From NCBI GenBank assembly GCA_023413135.1, contig JAEZQK010000095.1:12380-76379 (forward strand): 64,000 bases of DNA. The letters run 5' to 3'. Positions 25,034-33,797 of this stretch are shown here, one piece after another. This stretch comes from Bacillota bacterium (lineage in GTDB: Bacteria > Bacillota > Clostridia > Christensenellales > Aristaeellaceae). Numbering within the stretch: position 1 is the first letter of the stretch; each line of letters starts with the position of its first letter. The translations under genes and the position numbers were made by a program. The notes under the pieces were generated by a model that worked only from the letters and a program-made list of their open reading frames with translations, made no database searches and was not told where the DNA came from.

Positions 25034-26812
25034 ATGAGAATAAAACGTTTGTTTTCCGCTTTACTGGTTCTGTCGGTCTTCCTATCGGGCATTGGCATCG
25101 CATTTTGGGCAACGCGCCCGCCCGCACCGCCTTCTGAAACAAATCCCGATTATCCGGCATATCAACAAATGCTTGCCAATATAGAAGCCATGACCAAGGA
25201 GCCGCACCCTTCGGGATCAAAGGAACTTGCGGATGTGCGAAATTACCTTCTGTCGCAAATTGAAGGTATGGGTCTTGAGTACGATGTGCAAAGTACCGTT
25301 TGCTCTTTGGATGAGATTGCCGCCGACGACGCGGCACGGAAAAAAGAGGGTGCGAAGAAGGAGAGCTTTAAAAAGGACGTTAAGGCGGAGGACGTTCAGA
25401 AAGATACTCTACCGGGTAAGGTGATGCCGCCTTCGGGCAAAACATTTTCTAAGGAAGAGCCGAAAGGTCAAGACATAAAAAACGAAGCAGTTTTCGACGA
25501 AAACGGCAATGTGACATTGTACAATATATTGGTCAAGCTGGATTCGCCCGGCACGGACAGCGGTGTTCTTTTCATGGCCCATTATGACTCCGAATTTGGG
25601 GTTCCCGGAGCCTGCGATGATATGACTTCCGTCTGTGCGCTTCTGGAGGCCATGCGGCGGCAGGCAGGGAATCCGAATCTCAAATACGACCTGTATTTCC
25701 TGTTCACGGACGGCGAGGAGCTTGGAGGGATGGGAGCGAAGGTGTTCGTGCGTGATAACTCGGAGCTTAAAGATCGTATCGATCTTGTTGTGAACATGGA
25801 TGCCCGCGGCACCAGCGGCGGCCTGTTTATGTTTGAAAGTTCCGTGTTTGACTACGATCAGGTGCATCATTTTAAGGCCGCAAGCAGCCATCCGATTTCC
25901 TATTCATGGCTGTCGATGATATACCGGCAAATGTCCAACGGAACCGACCTTACCCGCTTTTTGAATGCAGGCTATCACGCCTTGAATTTTGCGGTGGCTG
26001 AGAGTGTAGAGAATTACAGTTCCGCAACGGATGACCTTGACCACCTGGACCGCGGCACGGCATATCACTTCCTCCTAAACGCGTTTGAGCTTAGCGATTA
26101 CGCGGCGGGCGCCTCCCTGAAGGACAGTGAAAGCCGGCAGGATGGCGTTTATTTTACGCTGCTGCCAGGTCTGCTTGTATTGATGAACGGCGCGTCCGCT
26201 CGTATTCTTACCGGAGCTGCCGTTTTAGCCGCTCTTGCGTGGCTTATATGGCAGCTGCGCCGCGGCAATATCAGGCCACTTAGGATACTGTCCGCCGCAG
26301 GCGTTCAGCTATTGGTCATTGCCGCTTCAGCCCTTATGAGCCTGGGCGCGGTTGCGCTGGCTGACGCGGCTGGATTTATAAAGCTTCTGGATGATGAAAT
26401 GCAGTTTAGCATTCCTGTTTTTATGAGCATTGCGGCGGTTATCTGCGTGGTTGCGTTTGCCGTGTTTGTTTTGTACATGCGGAAACGGTCGTTTACCGAA
26501 ACGCTGGCCGGTGTAATGCCGCTGCTGATGCTTTTTGCGGCTGTAACAGCCATCTTTTTCAACGCCGTAAGCTACTTGATGACTCTACCATTGCTTGGTC
26601 TTACGATTGCAGCGTTGCTTGAGAAGAAATATGCTGCAAAAACGATTGTGTCCGCGGTGGTTGGTATCGGTATACTTCTTATGTACGTTCCGCTTTGCTG
26701 GCTTCTCTTTATTACGCTTGGACTTAACATTATGCCGCTGATTATGGCATTAGCAGCCATCCCGGTTACGCTCATTGCGGCACTTTTTCGGGGCGGAAAA
26801 CGCTTAAGCTGA
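25034..26812 (+). CDS. M28-family zinc peptidase with C-terminal membrane domain
   Basis: A 592-residue protein. Residues 1-27 form an uncleaved or signal anchor. The M28 aminopeptidase domain shows the two-zinc ligands: His183 and Asp185 (AHYD), Asp195 (GACDD), catalytic Glu228-Glu229 (FTDGEE), Asp256 (NMDARG) and the late His in DDLDHLDRG. From about residue 380 there are six or seven hydrophobic helices, so the catalytic part faces outside. A Lys/Glu-rich, low-complexity insertion (about 97-155) interrupts the N-terminal part of the domain, which is unusual. GGAGGT precedes the ATG; a terminator follows. Confidence 0.87.
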   Translation: MRIKRLFSALLVLSVFLSGIGIAFWATRPPAPPSETNPDYPAYQQMLANIEAMTKEPHPSGSKELADVRNYLLSQIEGMGLEYDVQSTVCSLDEIAADDAARKKEGAKKESFKKDVKAEDVQKDTLPGKVMPPSGKTFSKEEPKGQDIKNEAVFDENGNVTLYNILVKLDSPGTDSGVLFMAHYDSEFGVPGACDDMTSVCALLEAMRRQAGNPNLKYDLYFLFTDGEELGGMGAKVFVRDNSELKDRIDLVVNMDARGTSGGLFMFESSVFDYDQVHHFKAASSHPISYSWLSMIYRQMSNGTDLTRFLNAGYHALNFAVAESVENYSSATDDLDHLDRGTAYHFLLNAFELSDYAAGASLKDSESRQDGVYFTLLPGLLVLMNGASARILTGAAVLAALAWLIWQLRRGNIRPLRILSAAGVQLLVIAASALMSLGAVALADAAGFIKLLDDEMQFSIPVFMSIAAVICVVAFAVFVLYMRKRSFTETLAGVMPLLMLFAAVTAIFFNAVSYLMTLPLLGLTIAALLEKKYAAKTIVSAVVGIGILLMYVPLCWLLFITLGLNIMPLIMALAAIPVTLIAALFRGGKRLS

Positions 26813-26845
26813 GGCAACATGTAATTTAGTCTGTCGCTAGGGGAC

Positions 26846-26873
26846 TGCCGGCCTTTAGCGGCATATTTTTTAT
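26846..26873 (+). terminator. terminator of the M28 peptidase gene
   Basis: Short stem TGCCG / CGGCA (26846-26850 with 26859-26863) followed by TATTTTTTATTT, 34 bases after the stop. Confidence 0.65.
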
Positions 26874-26939
26874 TTGACTTATTGTTGCTTTCTGATATAA
26901 CCTATGACTACATCGTTCCATGTTTCTATCTGCCTGATA

Positions 26940-27062
26940 ATGCGATGCGGGTGATGGTGAAAATGGGGGAAGAAGGCAATACTGCCGAATGGACCTGACA
27001 GAGCCGGAAGCAGCAAGAAATTTCCTTCGGCGCTGTGCACGTTTTCACCCAGAAAGGCGTTT
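26940..27062 (+). pseudogene. internal fragment of an rlmD-like gene
   Basis: This stretch matches rlmD from about 12240 to 12365: GGGTGATGGTGAAAATGG is identical, then GAAGAAGGCAATACTGCCGA, a deletion of roughly ten bases, and GCAGCAAGAAATTTCCT...CTGTGCACG. The deletion destroys the frame and the FMDPPRAG motif. It covers the part of the gene just before the two 3'-end copies at 13.7 and 14.7 kb, and sits directly before the AraC gene. Confidence 0.75.
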
Positions 27063-27082
27063 GAATTTTGAATATATCAGGT

Positions 27083-27880
27083 ATGGATTGTATGGTTGGC
27101 ATTGATCAAGGCGGGCATATAGAATTTGGCAGAAGCATTATTGAAGGCGTGGAAATCAAGCTGTGCAGATGCAGCCCCCATGCTTATAAGCTTCATGTCC
27201 ATGATGAACTTTCATTAGGGTATATCGTAGAAGGATCGACTGACTTAACAATGAATGACAGGACGATCCGTTATGCAGCTGGTGATGGTGTCATTATACC
27301 GCCATTAATGACGCATAGATGTGCTCCTAATGATAGTCAACACTGGGCATATATTATGTTGTTTGTCGATCCCGGCTACTATAGCGATGTAGTAACATTT
27401 GGCCGGGCAAAAAAGTTGACAGGCAATCATGTTCGGAAATTAATCAGCTTTATTGAACAATTGCTGATAGAAAAGATTCCGGACGCATTGGAAAATATAC
27501 TTATTGAGTTGTTGCTGGAGTTTGGAGAAAGAAGTATTCCAGAAACTGCTGCTGCAAATATAAGTGATAATGCCAAAGCAATCCATGATTATATATTGAA
27601 TCATGTGAAGGATGACATAACATTAGACAGGCTTGCGCAAATATTCGGTCAAAATAAGTTTTCGATCATCAGGAATTTTAAGAAGCTATATATGACCACG
27701 CCTGCGGCATACCATTTGCAATACCGGGTTGCCGAAGCAAAAAGGTTATTAAGCAAAGGTGCAGACGTGTTTGATGTTTGTGAGCAGTTAAGATTTTATG
27801 ACCAGGCCCACTTTATAAGAGAATTTAAAAAGATGTATGGCATTACGCCAGGAGTGTATATAGGACAACTAAAAGGATAG
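27083..27880 (+). CDS. AraC-family transcriptional regulator
   Basis: A protein of about 265 residues with an N-terminal cupin-like sensor domain (HVHDELSLGYIVEGSTDL, AAGDGVIIPPLMTHRCAP) and two C-terminal helix-turn-helix motifs. The second shows the AraC signature FDVCEQLRFYDQAHFIREFKKMYGITPG. It probably controls the neighbouring EamA transporter gene in response to a small ligand. The start is uncertain: ATG at 27083 or 27092 and TTG at 27068 are all possible, and no strong ribosome site is seen. The rlmD fragment immediately upstream may have replaced the original leader. Confidence 0.87.
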   Translation: MDCMVGIDQGGHIEFGRSIIEGVEIKLCRCSPHAYKLHVHDELSLGYIVEGSTDLTMNDRTIRYAAGDGVIIPPLMTHRCAPNDSQHWAYIMLFVDPGYYSDVVTFGRAKKLTGNHVRKLISFIEQLLIEKIPDALENILIELLLEFGERSIPETAAANISDNAKAIHDYILNHVKDDITLDRLAQIFGQNKFSIIRNFKKLYMTTPAAYHLQYRVAEAKRLLSKGADVFDVCEQLRFYDQAHFIREFKKMYGITPGVYIGQLKG

Positions 27881-27968
27881 TGTCGATTTTTTAACGGCGC
27901 CAATTTTATACTATACAGTCCCTTCTTTTTTTGCTAATCTGGGTTTGGCAAAGATAAGGAGGCTCACT

Positions 27969-28850
27969 ATGAGCAGAATAAAGTTGGCGCTTGTTATGGT
28001 CATTTGGGGTAGCCTGGGTGTGTTTACAAGATCCATTCCACTGTCCGCCTTAAGCCTGGCCTTTCTTCGGGCATTCATTGCGCTGCCGGTCCTTTTTATT
28101 GCGATGAAAAAGAAAAAATCGGATAAGGTGAGATGGCAGCTTTTTATACCCTATCTTATTTCAGGCGCATTACTGGGGTTCGGCTGGTTAACCCTGTTCT
28201 ATGGGTTTAAGCATACGAGCATATCATCTGCCGTTATCATCTACAATATGTGCCCGGTATATGTCATGATACTTGCACCGCTGGTATTGAAAGAGTCTAT
28301 CTCAAAGATTCAAATTGCGGTGATTTTTATCTCATTTCTTGGTCTCTTTCTGATTGTTGGAACTAATTTATCAGAAGGGTATGGATACATGGGGCTGGCA
28401 CTAAGCGCTTTTTCAGGGATGCTTTATGCAGCCATTGTGCTCATCAACCGAAGCATAAAAGTTAGGGTGGATAATCAAACGGCTACCTTTGTGCAAATAC
28501 TGACGGCCATGGTTGTATTGCTGCCATTTGTATTGCTGGATGGGAATATTTTTGCGGTTGTACACCTGGATGCCGTGGCAATTGTATATACCATTCTATT
28601 GGGTGTATTGCATACAGGTTTGGCATATACCGTGTTCTTTTCCCTTTCTGCACATATGAAATCTGTGGAAATAGTATCCTATAGTTTTCTGGAGCCACTA
28701 TTTGGTATTTTATTCAGTGTGATCTTTCTCTCAGAGGCATTGACAATACCAAAGATGATTGGCGGGATTTTGATATTGGGTTCAACTTATATCGGAGAAA
28801 TGCTGAAAGACAAAAAATGGGCAACAGAAAAAGGGCATGTTCAGATATAA
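27969..28850 (+). CDS. DMT-superfamily (EamA) transporter
   Basis: A 293-residue integral membrane protein with ten hydrophobic helices in two EamA repeats (first repeat starts MSRIKLALVMVIWGSLGVF, second near SEGYGYMGLALSAFSGMLYA). The C-terminal helix pair LEPLFGILFSVIFLSEALT is typical. These proteins export amino acids, nucleosides or similar metabolites; the substrate is unknown. AAGGAGG precedes the ATG at 27969. It lies 88 bases after the AraC gene in the same direction, which suggests that regulator controls it. Confidence 0.88.
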   Translation: MSRIKLALVMVIWGSLGVFTRSIPLSALSLAFLRAFIALPVLFIAMKKKKSDKVRWQLFIPYLISGALLGFGWLTLFYGFKHTSISSAVIIYNMCPVYVMILAPLVLKESISKIQIAVIFISFLGLFLIVGTNLSEGYGYMGLALSAFSGMLYAAIVLINRSIKVRVDNQTATFVQILTAMVVLLPFVLLDGNIFAVVHLDAVAIVYTILLGVLHTGLAYTVFFSLSAHMKSVEIVSYSFLEPLFGILFSVIFLSEALTIPKMIGGILILGSTYIGEMLKDKKWATEKGHVQI

Positions 28851-28971
28851 AATGCCCTGAATATCAAACGGCAACTAATCTATATTTCCTGGTGCCTCCT
28901 GGTATCTGCCATCTTATGCTCACGCATATCGTGTGCCTGTCCTTGTTTATAATTTTTGATGATTCTTTTAT

Positions 28972-28999
28972 TTGATCAACAAAACGTCCGATATATTAT
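28972..28999 (+). promoter_or_regulatory. possible promoter of the 7TM diguanylate cyclase gene
   Basis: TTGATC (28972-28977), a 16-base spacer, and TATTAT (28994-28999), about 40 bases before the start codon. Confidence 0.4.
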
Positions 29000-29039
29000 A
29001 TTGTATCTTTATGAAGGTTATTTCGGTTAAAAGGATGAT

Positions 29040-30878
29040 ATGATGAGAAAGAAAATTGCTCCAATATTTTTAGTTGTTGCGATCATCGTCCTTTCATCAT
29101 CGCCACTATTTTTAAACATACCAGCTGCCGCTCAGCCGCCAAAGCCAGTCAATGGTGTCTTGGATTTGAGCAACTGGTCATTCGAGGAAAATGGAACTGT
29201 CAGCTTGGATGGTGCGTGGGCCTTCTACTTCAACCGGTTTCTGACGCATGAAGATTTTGTGAAGGGTGTTGACGCTATTCCAACACCTATTGAAATACCA
29301 AGCACCAATAAGAGCATGGCGCCCTTCAAGCCATTTGCGGGAAATAAATTCTATGGGACGATGAGGCTCGTTATAAAACTGCCTGAGGGTATGAGGACAT
29401 ATGGATTAAGGACGGATATCATACTGACATCCTATAAGCTCTATATTGACGGCAATCTGCACGGTGAAGTGGGAAGGGTCGGAACGGGCAAGGAAAATAG
29501 TGTGCCTTACTACAATATACTTACCACCTATTTTGATCCTGAAGGCAACGAAGTGGAGCTCATCAACCATACATCGGATTATACGGCGGACGACTGTACG
29601 ATTGCATCACCCAAAATCGGACTGGCCACCCAAATCGCACAGGCAGGACGGTTGGGTTTGGGCAGGGACTTATTTCTATTTGGCATGTTGCTTATTATGG
29701 GCATCTATCATCTTGGCCTGTATGTGATGAGGGTAAAGGACCGTGCACCTCTCTACTTCGGGGTATTCTGCCTCTTGTTTTCACTTCGCATGCTATTGGT
29801 GGGAGAACGGTTTCTGCCAAGCTATTTGAATCTCGGCTTTTTTGTTTACGGGCGAATGGCCTATTTTAGTGTTTTTATCGGATTTGCAGCTCTATGTGGA
29901 TTTTTGTACTATGCTTTGGATGGTTTGTTTGCCAAATGGTTTGTGAAGGGCAGCACCGCTCTTGGATTATTGTTTGGCTTTCTCATCTTATGGGTTCCAT
30001 ACAGTTCAGCAGACATGCTATTGATGATTTATGCTGCATGTGGATTCATTTTATTGGGTTATGCCATTGTTAGATTGGTGATCGGCGTATTGAAAAGACA
30101 TCCCTTTGCACGTATTGTATTTCTGGGCTTCGCATATTTGGGGATAACATTTGTCAATGATCTGATTTATCAGATTACATTGGCCAATACGCCTTCGCTC
30201 ATACCGCTGGGTGTTGCGGTCTTTACATTCACGCAGGCATATACCTTGTCCGCCAAATTTTCAAATGCCTATACAAGAGCTGAGCAGCTCTCCATAGAGA
30301 ATGAAGCCATTATGTCGGAGCTGAAGCTTATGAACAGCAATCTTGAATCCCTTGTGAAGGAGAGGACTTCCGATTTGCAGAAGGCTCTTGCGGAAGTGGA
30401 AGTCATGTCCAAAACAGATGATCTGACAAAACTGCCTAACAGACGGTTGGTACTTGCAAAAATGAAGGACCTTATTGAACAAAAAAAAGACTTTTATATC
30501 GGCTTGGCCGATATCGACCATTTTAAAGAAATTAATGACCGGTTCGGCCATGCGAAAGGGGATGAAATTCTTATACGGCTATCATCCATATTGCTCAGGA
30601 CTGTTGGTGATTGCGGCTTTGTCGGCCGGTGGGGCGGTGAGGAATTCCTGATTGTGATAGAAACGGATCAAGGCGATACGGTTCTTGGAAAGGCAAATGA
30701 AATTCGAATAGCGGCAGAGGAGTGCCGGCATGAAGACATTGGCGAAAACATAACGATCACCATTGGTTTATGTAAATACTTGGAGAACACCCCCGTAGAC
30801 GCAATGATAGCCCATGCAGACAAGGCACTTTACAAGGGCAAATTGGCCGGAAGAAACCAGTGCGTGATTGCCACGTAA
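29040..30878 (+). CDS. 7TM sensor diguanylate cyclase (GGDEF)
   Basis: A 612-residue protein. It has a signal peptide (about 1-30), an extracellular jelly-roll domain of the 7TMR-DISM kind (about 35-195, WSFEENGTVSLDGAWAFYFNRF), seven hydrophobic helices (about 205-400), a coiled-coil linker (SIENEAIMSELKLMNSNLESLVKERTSDLQ) and a GGDEF domain with active-site GGEEF in GRWGGEEFLIV. It should make cyclic di-GMP from GTP in response to an external carbohydrate-like ligand. The inhibitory RxxD site expected just before GGEEF is missing (VGDCGFVGR), so product inhibition is unlikely. AAAGGA precedes two adjacent ATG codons; the second (29043) may be the start. Confidence 0.88.
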   Translation: MMRKKIAPIFLVVAIIVLSSSPLFLNIPAAAQPPKPVNGVLDLSNWSFEENGTVSLDGAWAFYFNRFLTHEDFVKGVDAIPTPIEIPSTNKSMAPFKPFAGNKFYGTMRLVIKLPEGMRTYGLRTDIILTSYKLYIDGNLHGEVGRVGTGKENSVPYYNILTTYFDPEGNEVELINHTSDYTADDCTIASPKIGLATQIAQAGRLGLGRDLFLFGMLLIMGIYHLGLYVMRVKDRAPLYFGVFCLLFSLRMLLVGERFLPSYLNLGFFVYGRMAYFSVFIGFAALCGFLYYALDGLFAKWFVKGSTALGLLFGFLILWVPYSSADMLLMIYAACGFILLGYAIVRLVIGVLKRHPFARIVFLGFAYLGITFVNDLIYQITLANTPSLIPLGVAVFTFTQAYTLSAKFSNAYTRAEQLSIENEAIMSELKLMNSNLESLVKERTSDLQKALAEVEVMSKTDDLTKLPNRRLVLAKMKDLIEQKKDFYIGLADIDHFKEINDRFGHAKGDEILIRLSSILLRTVGDCGFVGRWGGEEFLIVIETDQGDTVLGKANEIRIAAEECRHEDIGENITITIGLCKYLENTPVDAMIAHADKALYKGKLAGRNQCVIAT

Positions 30879-31111
30879 AAAAGGCAGTCCTGGGGGAATG
30901 TTTTCAATAGGATGGCATATGAAAACGGGTAAGGTCAATGATTGATTAAAAAAACATACTGGAAATGCTAAACTATGCATAGTAAATTGCTGAAATATAA
31001 ATAGAGAAACCTCTTAAAACGCATCAAGAAATATGACGAATGGCATGGAAAATACAAGGATTATTTGGTGAAATTGGGTAAAAAAGCCAGTCTGTTATTA
31101 TGGGGGGGCCT

Positions 31112-32791
31112 ATGCAAGCTACATCCATACTGCTCATTGCCTCACTGGGAGCTATTTTCGTACTGTTAATGTTATATTTTTATATCTTTTTGTCTGAACG
31201 CAAGCTTTTCCTGGGGCTGTGGTTTATTGGCTGGGCTATCATTGCGCTCAATTATGGCCTGGATGCTTTCTTCCCGGATGTTTTAAGACAAAACCGCATG
31301 GTTTTGCTGCTTAGCCTGGGCTCCTATTTTTATGCGAACCTTGTCATAGCCTGGGGTACGATGAGGTTCTTGAAAAGGGAAGCCGGGATTCGCGTATTCT
31401 TAAGCCTGGGAATCATCTGGCTGTTGCTGTTTATCCTTTTCGCAAATCTGAATTGGCTGGATGTTCAAATGATTGAATATGCCAGCCTGACGGTGTTCGC
31501 CCTGACCGCCTGGGTGGGTGCGGAAATGATCGGCGCGGCCAAAAGATATGGGAATCTTGTTCTCTTTTTAGGGCTGCTGAATATAGCCTGGGTATGCAAT
31601 ACGGTTCTGTTTTCTTATATCCTGAAAGAACCGCGGATGGTCCCTTATGCCGTTTCGCAAATCATCCTGCTCCTGAACGCAATTGGGCTTGTCCAGCTTT
31701 TTTTCAAAGAGCAGAAGGACGAGATCAAGCGCGGGCTTGCGCACATCACGTATCTCACTTTCCAGGACGAATTGACGGGATTGTATAGCAAGGCCTATTT
31801 TGACAAGAAAATACAGGAGATGGGAAATAAGCAGGACTGTCTGCCCATATCCCTGATCGTCGGAGATATGAACGGGCTGAAGTTCGTAAATGATATCTTT
31901 GGCCATCAGGAGGGAGACAATTGGCTGAAAAGAATGGCCCTGATTATCAAGGAATCCTGCCGTCCGGATGACATTATTGCAAGGTGGGGCGGTGATGAGT
32001 TTGCCGTGATTCTACCTAAGACGGACAGGGAAACCGCCTTTGGCATCGGACAAAAAATTAATGACGCCTGCAAAAGCATACAGGAGGCTGATATTCTTTT
32101 CAGCATATCCCTTGGAACAGCCACAAAAGCCGATGGCGAAGCGGAGTTGCTTCAGGTTTTAAAAGAAGCCGAAGAGCAGATGTATAAAGTCAAGCTAGTG
32201 GAAGGCAAAAAGGTCAGGTGGGACATTGCTGAAACCTTGGGCAAGCTGCTGCAGAACAAAGTGTATGAAACCAAAGAACACATTGAGAGATTGGAGCACC
32301 TGGCCAGAGAATTCGGGCGGGTTTTGAACCTTTCCAAGGGAAAGCTGAATGATCTTGTACAGGCTGTCAGGCTCCATGATGTTGGCAAAATAGGTATACC
32401 CAAGGATATTGTTCAAAAGAGGGTCCAGCTTGATGAGTCGGAATGGGCCATCATGAAAAAGCATGTGGAAATTGGCTATCGAATTGCCCGCGCATCCGAA
32501 AGATATGCCCATCTTGCCGATATCATTTTATATCATCATGAATGGTGGAACGGCCAAGGCTATCCCCAGGGGCTAAAAGAAGAAGAGATTCCGTTCCTGT
32601 CGCGCGTCATATCCATTTTGGATGCATTTGATGTCATGACCCACCACCAGTTTTATAAACTCTCCCAAAATGCAAGCGAGGCTTTGGATGAGCTTCGCCT
32701 CAAAGCCGGAACCCAGTTTGATCCTGCCTTGGTTTCGAGCTTTATGAAGATGGCGGCCGAAAAAAACGACGGCGAAAGCTACGTGCAATAA
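31112..32791 (+). CDS. membrane GGDEF / HD-GYP cyclic-di-GMP protein
   Basis: A 559-residue protein with six or seven N-terminal hydrophobic helices (about 1-205), a GGDEF domain (RWGGDEFAVIL) and a C-terminal HD-GYP domain with HDVGKIGIP, then HHEWWNGQGYPQGL and ILDAFDVMT. The GGDEF keeps its inhibitory RxxD site (RPDDIIARWGGDEF). It can therefore in principle make and degrade cyclic di-GMP, or use the GGDEF as a sensor for the HD-GYP phosphodiesterase. The ATG at 31112 follows a run of seven G. It lies after the 7TM cyclase gene in the same direction, about 230 bases apart. Confidence 0.9.
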   Translation: MQATSILLIASLGAIFVLLMLYFYIFLSERKLFLGLWFIGWAIIALNYGLDAFFPDVLRQNRMVLLLSLGSYFYANLVIAWGTMRFLKREAGIRVFLSLGIIWLLLFILFANLNWLDVQMIEYASLTVFALTAWVGAEMIGAAKRYGNLVLFLGLLNIAWVCNTVLFSYILKEPRMVPYAVSQIILLLNAIGLVQLFFKEQKDEIKRGLAHITYLTFQDELTGLYSKAYFDKKIQEMGNKQDCLPISLIVGDMNGLKFVNDIFGHQEGDNWLKRMALIIKESCRPDDIIARWGGDEFAVILPKTDRETAFGIGQKINDACKSIQEADILFSISLGTATKADGEAELLQVLKEAEEQMYKVKLVEGKKVRWDIAETLGKLLQNKVYETKEHIERLEHLAREFGRVLNLSKGKLNDLVQAVRLHDVGKIGIPKDIVQKRVQLDESEWAIMKKHVEIGYRIARASERYAHLADIILYHHEWWNGQGYPQGLKEEEIPFLSRVISILDAFDVMTHHQFYKLSQNASEALDELRLKAGTQFDPALVSSFMKMAAEKNDGESYVQ

Positions 32792-32822
32792 ATCATGCTA
32801 TATTGACCTTGTTACCATTATA

Positions 32823-32851
32823 TTGTACATTTGTATATATAATGGTATAAT
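32823..32851 (+). promoter_or_regulatory. promoter of the esterase gene, within an inverted repeat
   Basis: TTGTAC (32823-32828), a 17-base spacer, and TATAAT (32846-32851), 51 bases before the esterase start. An inverted repeat (CCATTATAT...TATATAATGG, about 32814-32845) overlaps it and could bind a repressor. Confidence 0.65.
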
Positions 32852-32902
32852 TTACTTGCTCGGAAAAATCAAGTAAAAACGTTCTCCTGAAAGCCAGGTG
32901 AA

Positions 32903-33790
32903 ATGGTGAAACTGCAAGAATACTTTGTCGGCAAAATGCTGAGGAGATTTGAGAAAAGCGACGCTGAAAAGCTTGCGGGAAAAGCCTTGCCGGCAGGGGT
33001 AACTGCTCAAAAAGATATACCGTATTGTAATGACAACGTTCGCGGTCATCTGCTGGATGTTTATTGGCCGGAAATCATTGATCATAAGCTTCCGGTGGTG
33101 ATCGACATTCATGGTGGCGGATTTATGAGTAGCTATAAGGAGTTGAACCGTCTATTCGGCTATCACTTGGCAAAAAGAGGTTTTCTGGTTTTTAACCTGA
33201 ATTACCGGCTTGCTTATTACGATACAAAAGTTCCGGGCCTGATCGGGGATATCGCAATGGCAACACACTGGATCAGTGAGCATCTTGAGCAATATAACGG
33301 GGACCGAGGTAAGGTTTTTCTTTCCGGTCACTCTGCCGGCGGTGTTCTTGCGGTGATGGAAGCCCTGATTGCCGGGAACCTAAGAATCAGGCAGCTGTTT
33401 CAAATTGCTGACGGCGGGTTTGAGCGGTATCAAGGGCTTGTTCTTGACTGTGGCATGATGTTTTTCTATAAGAAGTCGATTGGGTATTGGGGTATGCGCA
33501 CAATGTGTTTTGATAAGGATTATCAAAAGCAGGCATATTATCAGAATATGATATGGAATCAAATTCCGGAAATACGGTCGCTTCCCAAAACATTTTTGAT
33601 CAGCAACGCAAAAGATGAACTCCGGCAAATGACGCTGGATTTCCAGAAAGTGTTGGAACAAAATCACATAGAGCATACAATGAATTTCCAGGCAGGCAAA
33701 GCGTTGGGTCATATGGCGGTTATTTATGATCCGGGCTTGACAGAATGCTCCGAAATCCTCGACGAAATGACAGCCTATCTTTTGAACTGA
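32903..33790 (+). CDS. alpha/beta hydrolase, acetyl-esterase (HSL) type
   Basis: A 295-residue protein of the hormone-sensitive-lipase-like esterases. The oxyanion motif is DIHGGGF (near residues 68-74), the nucleophile elbow is LSGHSAGGV, the acid is in NAKDELR and the catalytic His is in KALGHMAV. It probably hydrolyses short-chain acyl or acetyl esters in the cytosol. CCAGGTG precedes the ATG. A serine hydrolase gene starts 7 bases after its stop, so the two form an operon from the promoter at 32823. Confidence 0.87.
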   Translation: MVKLQEYFVGKMLRRFEKSDAEKLAGKALPAGVTAQKDIPYCNDNVRGHLLDVYWPEIIDHKLPVVIDIHGGGFMSSYKELNRLFGYHLAKRGFLVFNLNYRLAYYDTKVPGLIGDIAMATHWISEHLEQYNGDRGKVFLSGHSAGGVLAVMEALIAGNLRIRQLFQIADGGFERYQGLVLDCGMMFFYKKSIGYWGMRTMCFDKDYQKQAYYQNMIWNQIPEIRSLPKTFLISNAKDELRQMTLDFQKVLEQNHIEHTMNFQAGKALGHMAVIYDPGLTECSEILDEMTAYLLN

Positions 33791-33797
33791 AAGGATC

